The notes: generated from the sequence alone by a model not told the origin. Counted from the first letter of the stretch, positions 35,087-44,242 are shown. The stretch: 64,000 nt of DNA from Fodinicurvata halophila (GCF_042651425.1 NZ_JBHSCW010000002.1:1-64000), one strand, 5' to 3'. Made by a program: numbers and translations.

Positions 35087-36430
35087 TCAAGATGTCGGTT
35101 CGCTTTTCAGGACACCGGTCACCGAGCGATCGGGGTCGAAGACCAGCTCGGCGGCGGCCTCGACCTCCTCGGCAGTCACCTCGCCGATGCGCTCGGGCCA
35201 GGCCTCGATATCCTCCAGGGACTGTCCCGTGGTCAGCGCCCGGCCGATGAAATGCGCGGGGCCGCTGACGGAATCCTGGGCATAGGCGACAGAGTCCATC
35301 AGGCGCTGGCGGGCGCGCTCCACCTCCTGCTCGCTGACACCCTTCTCCAACAGGCGTTCGATTTCCTCCCGCAACGCCGTTTCGGCCGCCTCCAGATCAG
35401 CACTGTCGCGCGGGGTTACGGATACGGAGAATTCCGAGAGATCAAGGCTGTTGGCGCGATAGCTGGCTCCGGCGCCGGCGGCAACCTCCTGCTTGACCAC
35501 CATCTCCTGGTAGAAGCGGCCGGTTTGTCCACCCAGAAGTTCTTCGAGAACCTGGAGTGCATAGGGCGCGCGTTCGCTGCTCTCGCCCAGGGCCTTGTTG
35601 TAGCTGGGCGCCAGGTACCTGATGCTCACGGATGATTGACCCACCTGGGGATCCGCCAGTTCCACCCGGCGGCCCGCCCACTGTGTCGGCTCTTCCACCC
35701 GCTTGCGCTCCGGCACGGCGCGCCGTTCGATGTCGCCGTAGTGCGTCTCGGCCAGGCGGCGCACCTCTTCGACACTGGTATCCCCGGCCACGATCAGGAT
35801 GGCGTTGTTGGGCGCATACCAGGTCTCGTAGAACTCCAGGGCATCCTCTTCACCCAGCTGGCGGATCTCGTTCTCCCAGCCGATGATCGGCTGGCCATAG
35901 GGATGATGGAGATAGAGTGCGGCAGAGGCCATTTCGCTGAGCCGCGAGGCGGGTTGGTTCTCCGTGCGGCTGCGCCGTTCCTCGAGCACGACGTCGCGCT
36001 CTGGAATCACCTCCTCCTCGTCCAGCGCCAGGCCGGTCATGCGGTCGGCTTCCAGTTCCATGACCATGTCCAGGCGATCGCTGGCGATGGTCTGGAAATA
36101 GGCCGTGAAGTCATAGGAGGTATAGGCGTTGTCGCGCCCGCCTTCGCGCGCCACGAGACGCGAGAATTCGCCGGCTTCGACCTCGTCGGTTCCCTTGAAC
36201 ATCAGGTGCTCGAGAAAGTGCGCTATTCCCGATTCCCCGACGGGCTCGTCGGCTGATCCCACGCGGTACCAGATCATGTGGGTCAGGATCGGCGCCCGGT
36301 CGTTCGGCACCACGACAACCTGCAGGCCGTTGTCCAGGGTGAAGCTTTCCGGTTCGAAGACCTGCGCCTTGGCAGTGAAGGCCAGGGCGCCGCTCATCAC
36401 GAGAACGAGGAGGGCAAGAATAGGACGCAT
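35087..36430 (-). CDS. M16 family zinc peptidase
   Basis: 447-residue secreted pitrilysin-type protease with a signal peptide (ALLVLVMSGALAFTAKA). The inverted zinc motif HFLEHLMFKGT is intact and the downstream glutamate lies in a DNAYTSYDFTAYF-type region. The C-terminal half has LQVLEELLGGQTGRFYQEMV. It is the catalytic half of a pair with the following gene (15 nt or a 4-nt overlap, depending on start). Substrates in bacteria are generally unknown peptides in the periplasm. Confidence 0.93.
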   Translation of the reverse strand: MRPILALLVLVMSGALAFTAKAQVFEPESFTLDNGLQVVVVPNDRAPILTHMIWYRVGSADEPVGESGIAHFLEHLMFKGTDEVEAGEFSRLVAREGGRDNAYTSYDFTAYFQTIASDRLDMVMELEADRMTGLALDEEEVIPERDVVLEERRSRTENQPASRLSEMASAALYLHHPYGQPIIGWENEIRQLGEEDALEFYETWYAPNNAILIVAGDTSVEEVRRLAETHYGDIERRAVPERKRVEEPTQWAGRRVELADPQVGQSSVSIRYLAPSYNKALGESSERAPYALQVLEELLGGQTGRFYQEMVVKQEVAAGAGASYRANSLDLSEFSVSVTPRDSADLEAAETALREEIERLLEKGVSEQEVERARQRLMDSVAYAQDSVSGPAHFIGRALTTGQSLEDIEAWPERIGEVTAEEVEAAAELVFDPDRSVTGVLKSEPTS

Positions 36431-36518
36431 GGTCACTTTCCGGGGCTGGGATGATCCGAACACCCGATTGATATGGGGCCGGTCTGCGGCCTCGCAATCC
36501 GCAGACCGTCAGAGATCC

Positions 36519-37106
36519 TCAGAAAAACTTCTCGAAGAGCGTTTGTTCGGGCTTCTCGATGACCGGAACGCCTTCGCCTGTGGGTGTCTCGCCCATGGCG
36601 GAGGCTGCGCGCAGCCTGCGGGATTCGGCTGCAGGGTCGATCACCTCACCCGGCTGCTCCTCGTCGGAGCTCCAGAAGATCAGGTCCTCGACCAAGCTTT
36701 CGTTGGCCTCGTTGATCTCGCGCGTTTCCTGCTCGACGACCTGCCGGATATCGGAATCGGCCTCGTCGGCGCCAGCAGCCCGGGCCAGAGCCGCCTCGCC
36801 GGGCGAACGACCGTCCGTCGGCATCTCCTGTTCGGCAGAGCCGTTTTCCGTATCCTCGATCCGGAAAACGGTCTGGCGCGCCTGCTCCGTGGGCGATCCC
36901 TCCTGCGGACGCCGTGCGCCGGGCTCGGGCGGACGCAGTGAAAAATCGGGCGGCATCGTCAGAGGCGCCCGCGAGACAACGCGGAATTCATCGGGGGCCG
37001 AACGCGTCAGCCCGAATTGCTTGCGAATGTCACTGCCGCAGCCCGCAAGCAGCAGAACTGCTGCCAGCAGACCCGCGACACCTGCCGTACGCTGAAATCT
37101 CGTCAT
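36519..37106 (-). CDS. DUF3035 lipoprotein
   Basis: 195-residue predicted lipoprotein found in alphaproteobacteria. A signal peptide ends in the lipobox LLLAGC (lipidated cysteine near residue 23). The family signature APDEFRVVSRAPLTMPPDFSL follows, then a Glu/Ala-rich, probably disordered region. It lies between lspA and the M16 pair, as in many relatives; lspA encodes the peptidase that would process it. Start ATG 37106 has AGGTGGCAGG upstream; an in-frame GTG four codons earlier is weaker. Function unknown. Confidence 0.86.
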   Translation of the reverse strand: MTRFQRTAGVAGLLAAVLLLAGCGSDIRKQFGLTRSAPDEFRVVSRAPLTMPPDFSLRPPEPGARRPQEGSPTEQARQTVFRIEDTENGSAEQEMPTDGRSPGEAALARAAGADEADSDIRQVVEQETREINEANESLVEDLIFWSSDEEQPGEVIDPAAESRRLRAASAMGETPTGEGVPVIEKPEQTLFEKFF

Positions 37107-37139
37107 CACACCTGCCACCTTTCGCGTGCTGTTCCCGCT

Positions 37140-37634
37140 TTAATCTTTAACGCCGTCTTGCGCCCCGAACAACCCGTCCCATAGCAGCAGGGCGACACCT
37201 GCCACAATAGCCGAGTCGGCCAGGTTGAATGCCGGCCAATGCCAGCCTGCATAATGGAAGTCGAGAAAATCCACCACACCTGGATGCAGGAAGCGGTCGA
37301 TCACGTTGCCTGCGGCGCCCCCGCTCACCAGACCGACTGCCAGGACAGTCAGGGCACTTGTCTGCTGTCGCAGCCAATAGAGCAGCGCGATCACGATAAC
37401 CGTGGACAGGGCCGCCAGCAGGTACGGCTGCCAGGGATTGCCCCCGGCCAGCAAGCCGAAGGAGACACCCCGGTTATAGGTCAGGACCAGGTTGAAGAAG
37501 CTCGTGACCTCGATGCTGCGCGGCGGCTGCATCACGCCCAACAGAATGTACCACTTGCTGGCCTGGTCCAGGACCATGACCACTGCAGCAAGGCCCAGGG
37601 CACGCCCCAGGGCTGCACGTGTGTGCAGCGTCAT
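37140..37634 (-). CDS. lspA: Lipoprotein signal peptidase LspA
   Basis: Inner-membrane aspartyl peptidase that removes signal peptides from prolipoproteins. The 164 residues have four hydrophobic segments. Motifs include VLDQASKWYI, NRGVSFGLLAGG, the catalytic aspartate in GGAAGNVIDRF and the second in FNLADSAIV. It overlaps ileS by ATGA, the usual ileS-lspA order. Confidence 0.96.
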   Translation of the reverse strand: MTLHTRAALGRALGLAAVVMVLDQASKWYILLGVMQPPRSIEVTSFFNLVLTYNRGVSFGLLAGGNPWQPYLLAALSTVIVIALLYWLRQQTSALTVLAVGLVSGGAAGNVIDRFLHPGVVDFLDFHYAGWHWPAFNLADSAIVAGVALLLWDGLFGAQDGVKD

Positions 37635-40477
37635 TGGGCCGCTGCGTCCTGCTGCGCCACCGCTGAGGCACAACGTCCGCAGACCCCCGGTGCCTCCGGA
37701 TAGCTGCCCACCTCGGGCAGCACCTGCCAGCAGCGCTCGCACTTCTCGCCCTCGGCCTCCTGCACCACCACGGCGACCCCCGGAATCTCCTCCAGGCGAT
37801 ATGCCGTTTCAGGGGCGGACTCCGCCTTCAGCTCGACGTCCGAGGTAATGCAGATCTCCGCGAAATCCTCGCCTTCCAGCAGTGCCCGCAGGCTTGGATC
37901 TTCCACATAGACGGCCGGCCGGGCCTGGAGAGAGGAGCCGATGCGCTTTTCCGCCCGCTCCAGTTCCAGCGCACCGGTCACGACGCGGCGCGCCTGGCGG
38001 ATGCCGGCCCATTTCTCGGCCAGTTCGGGCTGCTCCCACGCCCTGGCAATCTCGGGGAAGGTCCGCAGGTGGACGCTTTCGGCCTCTTTGAGCTTGCCGC
38101 GCGCCCACCAGGCCTCCTCGGCGGTGAAGCAGAGGATGGGCGCCAGCCAGGCGCTCAGATGATCGAACAGGATGTCCATGACCGTCCGGCAGGCCCGCCG
38201 CTTGGCCGATTCCGGCGGATCGCAGTAGAGGCAGTCCTTGCGCACATCCAGGTAGAAAGCCGAGAGGTCGACGGCGCAGAAATGGTGCAGGGTCTGGTAG
38301 ATCTCGTGGAAGCTGAACGCCTCGCAGCCACTGCGCACGATCCGGTCGATCTCGTGGACGCGATGCAGGACCCAGCGCTCGAGTTCGGGCAGCTCCTCGT
38401 AGGCCACCTTTTCGGTCTCGTCGAAGCCGTCCAGGGCCCCCAGCAGATAGCGCAGGGTGTTGCGCAGGCGGCGGTAGGCATCGACCTGGTACTTCAGAAT
38501 CTCCTTGCCGATGCGCAGGTCCTCGGAGAAGTCGGAGGCCACGACCCACAGCCGCAGGATGTCCGCGCCCTCGCGGTCGATGACGTCATAGGGCGCGGTC
38601 ACGTTGCCCAGCGACTTGGACATCTTGCGGCTTTTCTCGTCCAGCACGAAGCCGTGGGTCAGCACCGCCTCGTAAGGCGCGCGCCCCCGTGTGCCGCAGG
38701 ATTCCAGCAGCGAGGTATGGAACCAGCCGCGGTGCTGGTCCGAGCCTTCCAGGTAGAGCGAGGCCGGCCACTTCAGGTCGTCGCGGGCCTCCAGCACGAA
38801 GGAGTGGGTGGAGCCGCTGTCGAACCAGACCTCGACCACGTCCTGGATCTGCTCGTACTCCTCGGCGCTGTAGTCATCGCCCAGCCAGCGTTGCGGCGGC
38901 GAGGTGAACCAGGCATCGCCGCCCTCGGCCTCGAAGGCCTCGGCCACGCGATCGATCACGGCCTGGTCGCGCAGCGGCTCGCCCGTTTCCTTGTGCACGA
39001 ACAGCGGCAGGGGCACGCCCCACAGGCGCTGGCGCGAGATGCACCAGTCGGGGCGCTGCTCGATCATGCTGCGCAGGCGCAGCTGGCCGCGCGGCGGCAC
39101 GAAGCGGGTCTCGTCGATGGCCGCCAGCGCCTTCTCCCGCAGGCCGTTCTCGTCCATGGAGATGAACCACTGCGGCGTGTTGCGGAAGATCAGCGGCGCC
39201 TTGGAGCGCCAGGAATGCGGATAACTGTGCCTGAGCGAGCCCTTGGTCAGCAGCTTGCCGGCCTCCATCAGAGCCTTGATGACGGCGCCGTTGGCATCGC
39301 CGTCCTTGCCCTCCTGGGTATAGATCACCTTGCCGGCGAACAGCGGCACATGCGGCAGGAAGCGCCCGTCCCCGTCGATGGTCTGGGGAATCTCCAGGCC
39401 GTGCTCAAGGCCCAGGTAATAGTCGTCCGTGCCATGTCCGGGCGCCGCATGGACGAAGCCCGTTCCCTGGTCGGTGGTGACGAAATCGCCCGGCAGCAGC
39501 GGTGTGTCCTGGGGATAGCCCTGGTCGTGGAAGGGATGATCGAGGATGCCCCCGGCCAGGTCGCGCCCCTTCAGCGTGTCCAGGCGGCGCACCGTCTCGA
39601 TGCCGGCATCCGAGAGCAGCTGCTCCTCCAGCTCCGTGGCGACCAGGAAGCGCTCGCCCGGCACAGCCAGGGATGTCTCGGCGACCTCCCCGACTTCCAG
39701 CAGGACATAATCCATGTCCTCGCCATAGACGACAGCGCGGTTGCCCGGAATGGTCCAGGGCGTCGTCGTCCAGATCAGGACAGAGGCGCCTTCCAGGGAC
39801 GGGCTGGGGGCCTTGCGGAAGGGAAAGCGCACCCAGATGGTGGGCGACTTGTGCTCGTGGTATTCCACCTCGGCGTCGGCCAGGGCCGTCTTCTCGGCCA
39901 CCGACCAGAGAACCGGCCGCGAGCCCGCATAGAGGCTGCCGTTCAAGAGGAACTTGCCGATCTCGCGCACGATCTGCGCCTCGGCCGAGAAGGCCATGGT
40001 GGTATAAGGCTGCTTCCAGTCGCCGATCACGCCCAGGCGCTGGAATTCCTCGGTCTGCTGGGCCACCCAGCGCTCGGCGAAGGAGCGGCATTCCTGGCGG
40101 AACTCCACCCGGTCGACGGTGTCCTTGTCCAGGCCCTTGGCACGATAGCCCTCCTCCACCTTCCATTCGATGGGCAGGCCGTGGCAGTCCCAGCCGGGTA
40201 CGTAGTTGGCATCCTTGCCCAGCATCTGCTGGCCGCGGTTGATCACATCCTTCAGGATCTTGTTCAGCGCGTGGCCCATGTGCAGGTGGCCGTTGGCATA
40301 GGGCGGGCCGTCGTGCAGGACAAATTTCTCCCGGCCGCGCGCCTCTTCGCGCTGGCGGCGATAGAGATCCATGTCCTTCCAGCGCTCCAGGATCTCCGGC
40401 TCGCGCTTCGCCAGGCCCGCGCGCATGGGAAATTCGGTCTTGGGCAGGAAAACGGTGGAACGGTAGTCACGGGTCAT
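37631..40477 (-). CDS. ileS: Isoleucine--tRNA ligase
   Basis: Class I synthetase charging tRNA-Ile and editing valine. The 948 residues include the HIGH-type motif HLHMGHALNK within DGPPYANGHLHMG, an editing domain with WTTTPWTIPGNRA, GSDQHRGWFHTSLL, and the KMSKS loop DEKSRKMSKSLGN. The C-terminal zinc finger is CERCWQ...CGRC. ATG at 40477 gives the family N-terminus (MTRDYRSTVFLPKTEFPMRA); the frame extends upstream but without conservation. The 285 bp to the next gene show no T-box or other element. Confidence 0.97.
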   Translation of the reverse strand: MTRDYRSTVFLPKTEFPMRAGLAKREPEILERWKDMDLYRRQREEARGREKFVLHDGPPYANGHLHMGHALNKILKDVINRGQQMLGKDANYVPGWDCHGLPIEWKVEEGYRAKGLDKDTVDRVEFRQECRSFAERWVAQQTEEFQRLGVIGDWKQPYTTMAFSAEAQIVREIGKFLLNGSLYAGSRPVLWSVAEKTALADAEVEYHEHKSPTIWVRFPFRKAPSPSLEGASVLIWTTTPWTIPGNRAVVYGEDMDYVLLEVGEVAETSLAVPGERFLVATELEEQLLSDAGIETVRRLDTLKGRDLAGGILDHPFHDQGYPQDTPLLPGDFVTTDQGTGFVHAAPGHGTDDYYLGLEHGLEIPQTIDGDGRFLPHVPLFAGKVIYTQEGKDGDANGAVIKALMEAGKLLTKGSLRHSYPHSWRSKAPLIFRNTPQWFISMDENGLREKALAAIDETRFVPPRGQLRLRSMIEQRPDWCISRQRLWGVPLPLFVHKETGEPLRDQAVIDRVAEAFEAEGGDAWFTSPPQRWLGDDYSAEEYEQIQDVVEVWFDSGSTHSFVLEARDDLKWPASLYLEGSDQHRGWFHTSLLESCGTRGRAPYEAVLTHGFVLDEKSRKMSKSLGNVTAPYDVIDREGADILRLWVVASDFSEDLRIGKEILKYQVDAYRRLRNTLRYLLGALDGFDETEKVAYEELPELERWVLHRVHEIDRIVRSGCEAFSFHEIYQTLHHFCAVDLSAFYLDVRKDCLYCDPPESAKRRACRTVMDILFDHLSAWLAPILCFTAEEAWWARGKLKEAESVHLRTFPEIARAWEQPELAEKWAGIRQARRVVTGALELERAEKRIGSSLQARPAVYVEDPSLRALLEGEDFAEICITSDVELKAESAPETAYRLEEIPGVAVVVQEAEGEKCERCWQVLPEVGSYPEAPGVCGRCASAVAQQDAAAQ

Positions 40478-40762
40478 CTGGAGGCAACCTTGGGCTGGGC
40501 TGGAAAGCTCTTGTGGCCGGTCCGCGGCAGGATCGGCGGGCGCCGGCCGGTCCCCGAAAGGCGCATTGCCGCTCGACGGGCCGACAGGCATCGTGTCACC
40601 CCGACCTTCCTCAGAAGGCCGGGCCGATAATTCGACGTCTGTCGGACACCTGCGCACACCGCATCATGGGCGCGGATGGTAATCATCCCGCGTTCCGGGT
40701 CAAGCGCGATACGGGGGTTTTGAGCGGTGTCGGGGTTTTGCGCGGCCGTGCGGCGCGTCGAG

Positions 40763-41212
40763 CTATTCGGCTGCCGCGGTCTGCTGCTGCCGGCTGGCCA
40801 CCATCAGCGTGGCCTCACCCTCCAGGACGGTCTTGCCGCCGACCAGGCAGACGGTCTCGAAGACCACCCGACGGCTTTCGCGGTCGACGGACTTGATCTC
40901 GACACGCGCGGTCACCGTGTCCCCGATCCGCACGGGGCGCTTGAAGCTGAGCGACTGGTCCACATAGATGGCCCCCGGCCCCGGCAGCCGCGTGCCGAGC
41001 ACGGTGGAGACGAAACCTGCAGTCAGCATGCCATGGGCGATGCGTCCCTTGAACATCGTGGTCTCGGCGTAGTCCTGGTCGAGATGCAGTGGATTGGTAT
41101 CCCCCGTAAGGCCGGCATAGAGAACGATGTCCGCTTCCGTCACGGTCTTGCTGAACTGCTCGACCATTCCGGTTTCGAGATCTTCCAGGCAATACCCCTG
41201 CGAACCTTGCAT
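40763..41212 (-). CDS. MaoC family (R)-specific hydratase-like protein
   Basis: 149-residue single hot-dog protein of the MaoC/PhaJ group, which hydrate trans-2-enoyl-CoA. The catalytic region is AGLTGDTNPLHLDQDYAETT, with Asp and His in place, followed by RIAHGMLTAGFVSTVLGTRL, characteristic of PhaJ. It could supply (R)-3-hydroxyacyl-CoA for polyhydroxyalkanoate or serve beta-oxidation; no neighbour decides this. ATG at 41212 with AAGGACAGGA upstream. Confidence 0.9.
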   Translation of the reverse strand: MQGSQGYCLEDLETGMVEQFSKTVTEADIVLYAGLTGDTNPLHLDQDYAETTMFKGRIAHGMLTAGFVSTVLGTRLPGPGAIYVDQSLSFKRPVRIGDTVTARVEIKSVDRESRRVVFETVCLVGGKTVLEGEATLMVASRQQQTAAAE

Positions 41213-41290
41213 GCTGTCCTGTCCTTCCCTGTGTGCAATTCGGGACGGAACGTCCCCGTGCCCCTTATATATTGTGCAATGCAAAAAATA

Positions 41291-41506
41291 CTACGGGGCG
41301 AAAAGCAGTGCAAACATTACGCTTTCTCTCTGAATTTCCTGAGTTTTTCCGGAAGATGGAGTCGCCCCACGATTTTGCGTGATGTTTTGCGCACGCGAGA
41401 TGCGCTCAATGATCGCGGCCATGGCGCATGCCGGTGCTCTGGCACGGCCTCGGGCAGGCTTCACCACCTCCTCAGCTACATCTAGAGCGATACGGCGAAC
41501 AGACAT
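41291..41506 (-). CDS. Possible small hypothetical protein
   Basis: A 71-codon frame starting ATG with AGGGG five bases upstream. The product (MSVRRIALDVAEEVVKPARG onward) is basic, with no recognised domain. Base composition is less GC rich than the neighbours. It lies upstream of the MaoC gene on the same strand. It may equally be non-coding, as no homology can be judged here. Confidence 0.2.
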   Translation of the reverse strand: MSVRRIALDVAEEVVKPARGRARAPACAMAAIIERISRAQNITQNRGATPSSGKTQEIQRESVMFALLFAP

Positions 41507-41841
41507 ACAACCCCTATGAATGCGGGGCTGTTGCTAGCGAAATGCGATTTCCGCGTGGCTTGTCAGGGGGATGGCTGCAGGGCGAAATCGTGACATCTGA
41601 CTGATTGCTGGTGATTTACGATTCAAAATGGGGTAGAGTGGCCATTCGTTTTGCCATGCATTGAGCCATCGGAATTTGTGGTCTCCACATGTCGGTTGTA
41701 AGAGACACCAGAGACGGGACGGGCGTCCCCGGGAATCGCATTTCCAGCATGGTCCCAGTACAGGAAAGTCGGCATGGCTACATCACGGCGTCCCGCAGTG
41801 GGGGCGCCGTTTGTTTTCTCGCGTGGAGTCTTTAGCAAGTG
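41507..41841 (+). promoter_or_regulatory. Long leader region of the cold-shock-domain gene
   Basis: No protein gene is recognised. The stretch holds GGGACGGGCGTCCC (a perfect short hairpin near 41715) and ACGGCGTCCC/GGGGCGCCGT (41785-41810), followed by TTTGTTTT, which looks like an attenuator or terminator only about 30 nt before the start codon. Cold-shock genes often have long, structured, temperature-responsive leaders, so this is plausibly a regulatory 5' UTR. Confidence 0.4.
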
Positions 41842-42348
41842 ATGAGCGATTTTTCCGGGTCGGATGCCTCCCAGTCCCAAGTCAAGGCAGTCGTCAAATG
41901 GTTCAACGCCACCAAGGGGTTCGGCTTCGTGCAACCCATGGACGGCTCGCCGGATGCCTTCCTTCACGTTTCAGTGCTTCAGACCATCGGGCGTAATGAC
42001 CTGCCTGAAGGTGCGGAGCTGATTTGCGAAATCGGTCCGGGACGCAAGGGGCTTCAGGTTTCGACGATCACCAGCATTGAATCCATCCCCGACGCGCCCC
42101 CGGCCGGGGGAGGCTTCGATCACAGCCAGGCCCCGGCGGGGCCCGAGGTTCAGGGAACGGTCAAGTTCTTCAACGCCGAGAAGGGCTTCGGCTTCGTCGT
42201 TCCCGATGACGGCGGCAAGGACGTCTTCGTGTCCCTGCGTGTGCTGGAACGAGCCCGCCTCAGTGCCCTCGAGCCCGACCAGCGGGTGCGCATGACGACC
42301 CGCATGGGACAGAAGGGCCCCATGGCGGAAACGGTCGAACTGGACTGA
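41842..42348 (+). CDS. Protein with two cold-shock domains
   Basis: 168-residue RNA/DNA-binding protein with two OB-fold cold-shock domains. CSD1 (about 14-75) has VKWFNATKGFGFVQP; CSD2 (about 102-167) has VKFFNAEKGFGFVVPDDGGKDVF. The RNP1 motif is intact in both (KGFGFV). CSD2 diverges at RNP2 (DVFVSLRVLE). Double-CSD proteins are typical of alphaproteobacteria and act as RNA chaperones in cold or stationary phase. The start may be ATG 41842 or the adjacent GTG 41839. It is monocistronic. Confidence 0.93.
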   Translation: MSDFSGSDASQSQVKAVVKWFNATKGFGFVQPMDGSPDAFLHVSVLQTIGRNDLPEGAELICEIGPGRKGLQVSTITSIESIPDAPPAGGGFDHSQAPAGPEVQGTVKFFNAEKGFGFVVPDDGGKDVFVSLRVLERARLSALEPDQRVRMTTRMGQKGPMAETVELD

Positions 42349-42495
42349 GATCCCCGACCCGCCGGACCTATCCCGGCAGGTGGAGATCAGGCGCAGCCAC
42401 GGGCATGGTCGCCCGAGGCTGCGTTTTTGCTTTTCGACGGCTTTCACCCAGTAAGTCGCCCGCGTAGGGCTGATTAGGCTGCAAGGCAGCTATAA

Positions 42496-42531
42496 ATACA
42501 TAGCCAATTGATGCATAGAGGAACTATGTAT
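42496..42531 (+). promoter_or_regulatory. Inverted repeat, probable operator of the padR-MFS-arsH operon
   Basis: ATACATAG (42496-42503) and CTATGTAT (42524-42531) are perfect inverted 8-mers, 20 bp apart, 12 nt before the PadR start. A further GCATAG lies between them. PadR-family repressors bind AT-rich dyads of the ATGT/ACAT kind, so autoregulation here is plausible. Confidence 0.5.
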
Positions 42532-42542
42532 ATGCAGGCGGC

Positions 42543-42968
42543 ATGAGCGAGAATGCCGAAAGTCCTGCCGCGGAGCGCGCACACCTGGACCTGACCTGCC
42601 CCGCCTACTGGCGCGGCACCATCAAGATGGGCCTGTCGCGCTTCTTCATCCTGCGCGTGCTCCATGACGGGCCCTTGCATGGCTACGACATCGCGCGGGC
42701 CGTGGCGCGCACCACGAACGGCTGTTGCTCGCCCACCGAAGGCGCGCTCTACCCGGCCCTGAAGGAATTCGAGAAGGGTGGGTACGTCACGGTCACCCCC
42801 CAGATCGTCGGCGGCCGCACCCGCAAGGTCTACAGCCTGACGGCGCGCGGGCGCACGGCCTTCCAGGTGGCGCTGGACGCCTGGATGGAGGTGACCGACT
42901 GCCTGCTGGATACCGAAAGGCAGTTCGGTCAGCCGGCCGAGCGCGCCGAGCAGGAGGAGGAACGGTGA
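42543..42968 (+). CDS. PadR family transcriptional regulator
   Basis: 141-residue winged-helix repressor. The PadR core (about 25-100) is clear: SRFFILRVLHDGPLHGYDIA, EGALYPALKEFEKGGYVT and RTRKVYSLTARGRTAF, then a C-terminal dimer helix. It has four cysteines: C19, the vicinal pair C61-C62 (TNGCCSP) at the turn before the recognition helix, and C120. Clustered cysteines are unusual in PadR and, next to arsH, suggest sensing of trivalent arsenic; that is inference. It is the first gene of a three-gene operon and overlaps the MFS gene as GTGA. Confidence 0.88.
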   Translation: MSENAESPAAERAHLDLTCPAYWRGTIKMGLSRFFILRVLHDGPLHGYDIARAVARTTNGCCSPTEGALYPALKEFEKGGYVTVTPQIVGGRTRKVYSLTARGRTAFQVALDAWMEVTDCLLDTERQFGQPAERAEQEEER

Positions 42969-44224
42969 CGACAGACGTCCCGAGCGAAGGCCGGCAGCGC
43001 GCAGGCCAGCGCCGCTTCATCGCCGCCCTCGGCGTGGGCCAGATCATGTCCTGGGGCACCTTCTATTACAGCTTCCCCCTGATCGCCGAGGCCATGGCCC
43101 CGGACCTGGCGGCCGACAAGCCAGCCATCTACGGGGCGGCCACCCTGGGCCTGGCCGTTTCCAGCCTGGCCGCCTATCCCATCGGCGCTGCCATCGACCG
43201 CGGCCACGGACGCGCCATCATGGCCACTGGCTTCCTGCTCGGCGGCCTGATGCTGCTGGCCTGGAGCCAGGTGAGCGCCATCTGGCAGCTCTATCCCATC
43301 TTCATGGGTGTGGGCCTGACCATAGCGGCCACCCTCTATGACCCGGCTTTCGCGGTCGTGGCGCGCCGTCTTGGCCGCGAGGCCCGACAGGGAATCACCG
43401 CGCTCACGCTCTGGGGCGGCTTTGCCAGCACGGTCTTCATCCCGCTGATCCAGGTCCTGCTGGATCGCACGGACTGGCGCGAAACCCTGATCGCTCTCGG
43501 CGCAATCAACCTGGTTGTGGGCGTCGGCCTGCACCTGCGCACCATCGACCCCAGGCAGGATATCAGGGCCGTCGACACCGAAACCGACGCCCAGTCCGAT
43601 CAACCGCCTGCACTGGAAGGCAACACCGCCCTACGCTGGGCCAGCCGCCGTCTCGTGTTCTGGGCTCTTCTGATCGCTTTCACGCTCTATTTCGGAAGCT
43701 TCTCGGCACTCACATTCCACCTCTATCCCCTGCTGCTGGAGCGTGGTTTCACCGCCACCACGGTGGTCAGCGCCATCGCCATCATCGGTCCGGCCCAGGT
43801 GGCCGGCCGCGTGGTCATCTGGACCCTGGCCCGGCACAAGCCAATCCGCCAGGTCGGCCTGGTGGCCACGCTGGGCTTTCCCCTGGCGCTGGCCCTGCTG
43901 ATCCTGCTGCCCGACCACTTTGTCGTCCTGGCCCTCTTCGCGCTGATCTACGGTGCGGCCAACGGCATCATGACCATCGTGCGCGGCCTGGCCGTTCCGG
44001 AGATGCTGAGTCGCCAGGCCTATGGCGCTATCAACGGCGCCATCTCTGCTCCCAGCAATGCCGCCAAGGCCCTCGCCCCGGTGGGCGCCGCCCTGCTCTG
44101 GTCGGCCAGCGGCTCCTACGACTCACTGCTGCTGGCCGCCGGCGCGGCCGGCCTCCTAGTGGTCGCCAGCTTCGCCACCGCCGCCTGGTACAGCGCCCGC
44201 AGCGCAGCCTCACGCCCGTCCTGA
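42965..44224 (+). CDS. MFS transporter, probable arsenical or drug efflux
   Basis: 419-residue major facilitator protein with about 12 hydrophobic segments and a hydrophilic central loop near 205-230. The N-terminal half has AALGVGQIMSWGTFYYSFPL and YPIGAAIDRGHGRAIM (the MFS loop 2-3 motif). I see no cysteine in the whole protein, so it is unlikely to ligate As(III) through thiols and may export a pentavalent or organic arsenical. It starts at GTG 42965, overlapping the regulator, and ends 18 nt before arsH. The substrate is inferred only from context. Confidence 0.85.
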   Translation: MTTDVPSEGRQRAGQRRFIAALGVGQIMSWGTFYYSFPLIAEAMAPDLAADKPAIYGAATLGLAVSSLAAYPIGAAIDRGHGRAIMATGFLLGGLMLLAWSQVSAIWQLYPIFMGVGLTIAATLYDPAFAVVARRLGREARQGITALTLWGGFASTVFIPLIQVLLDRTDWRETLIALGAINLVVGVGLHLRTIDPRQDIRAVDTETDAQSDQPPALEGNTALRWASRRLVFWALLIAFTLYFGSFSALTFHLYPLLLERGFTATTVVSAIAIIGPAQVAGRVVIWTLARHKPIRQVGLVATLGFPLALALLILLPDHFVVLALFALIYGAANGIMTIVRGLAVPEMLSRQAYGAINGAISAPSNAAKALAPVGAALLWSASGSYDSLLLAAGAAGLLVVASFATAAWYSARSAASRPS

Positions 44225-44242
44225 TCTTCAAGGAGGACAGCC

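Noticed and set aside
38069..40630. 853-codon plus-strand frame
   Set aside because: Antisense to ileS; no domain, and composition typical of the shadow of a GC-rich gene.
40478..40762. T-box or other riboswitch upstream of ileS
   Set aside because: No T-box motif or antiterminator/terminator pair was seen, and T-boxes are rare outside Firmicutes and relatives.
42965..44224. Assignment of the MFS gene as arsJ
   Set aside because: arsJ is normally paired with a glyceraldehyde-3-phosphate dehydrogenase gene, which is absent here; the name could not be supported.
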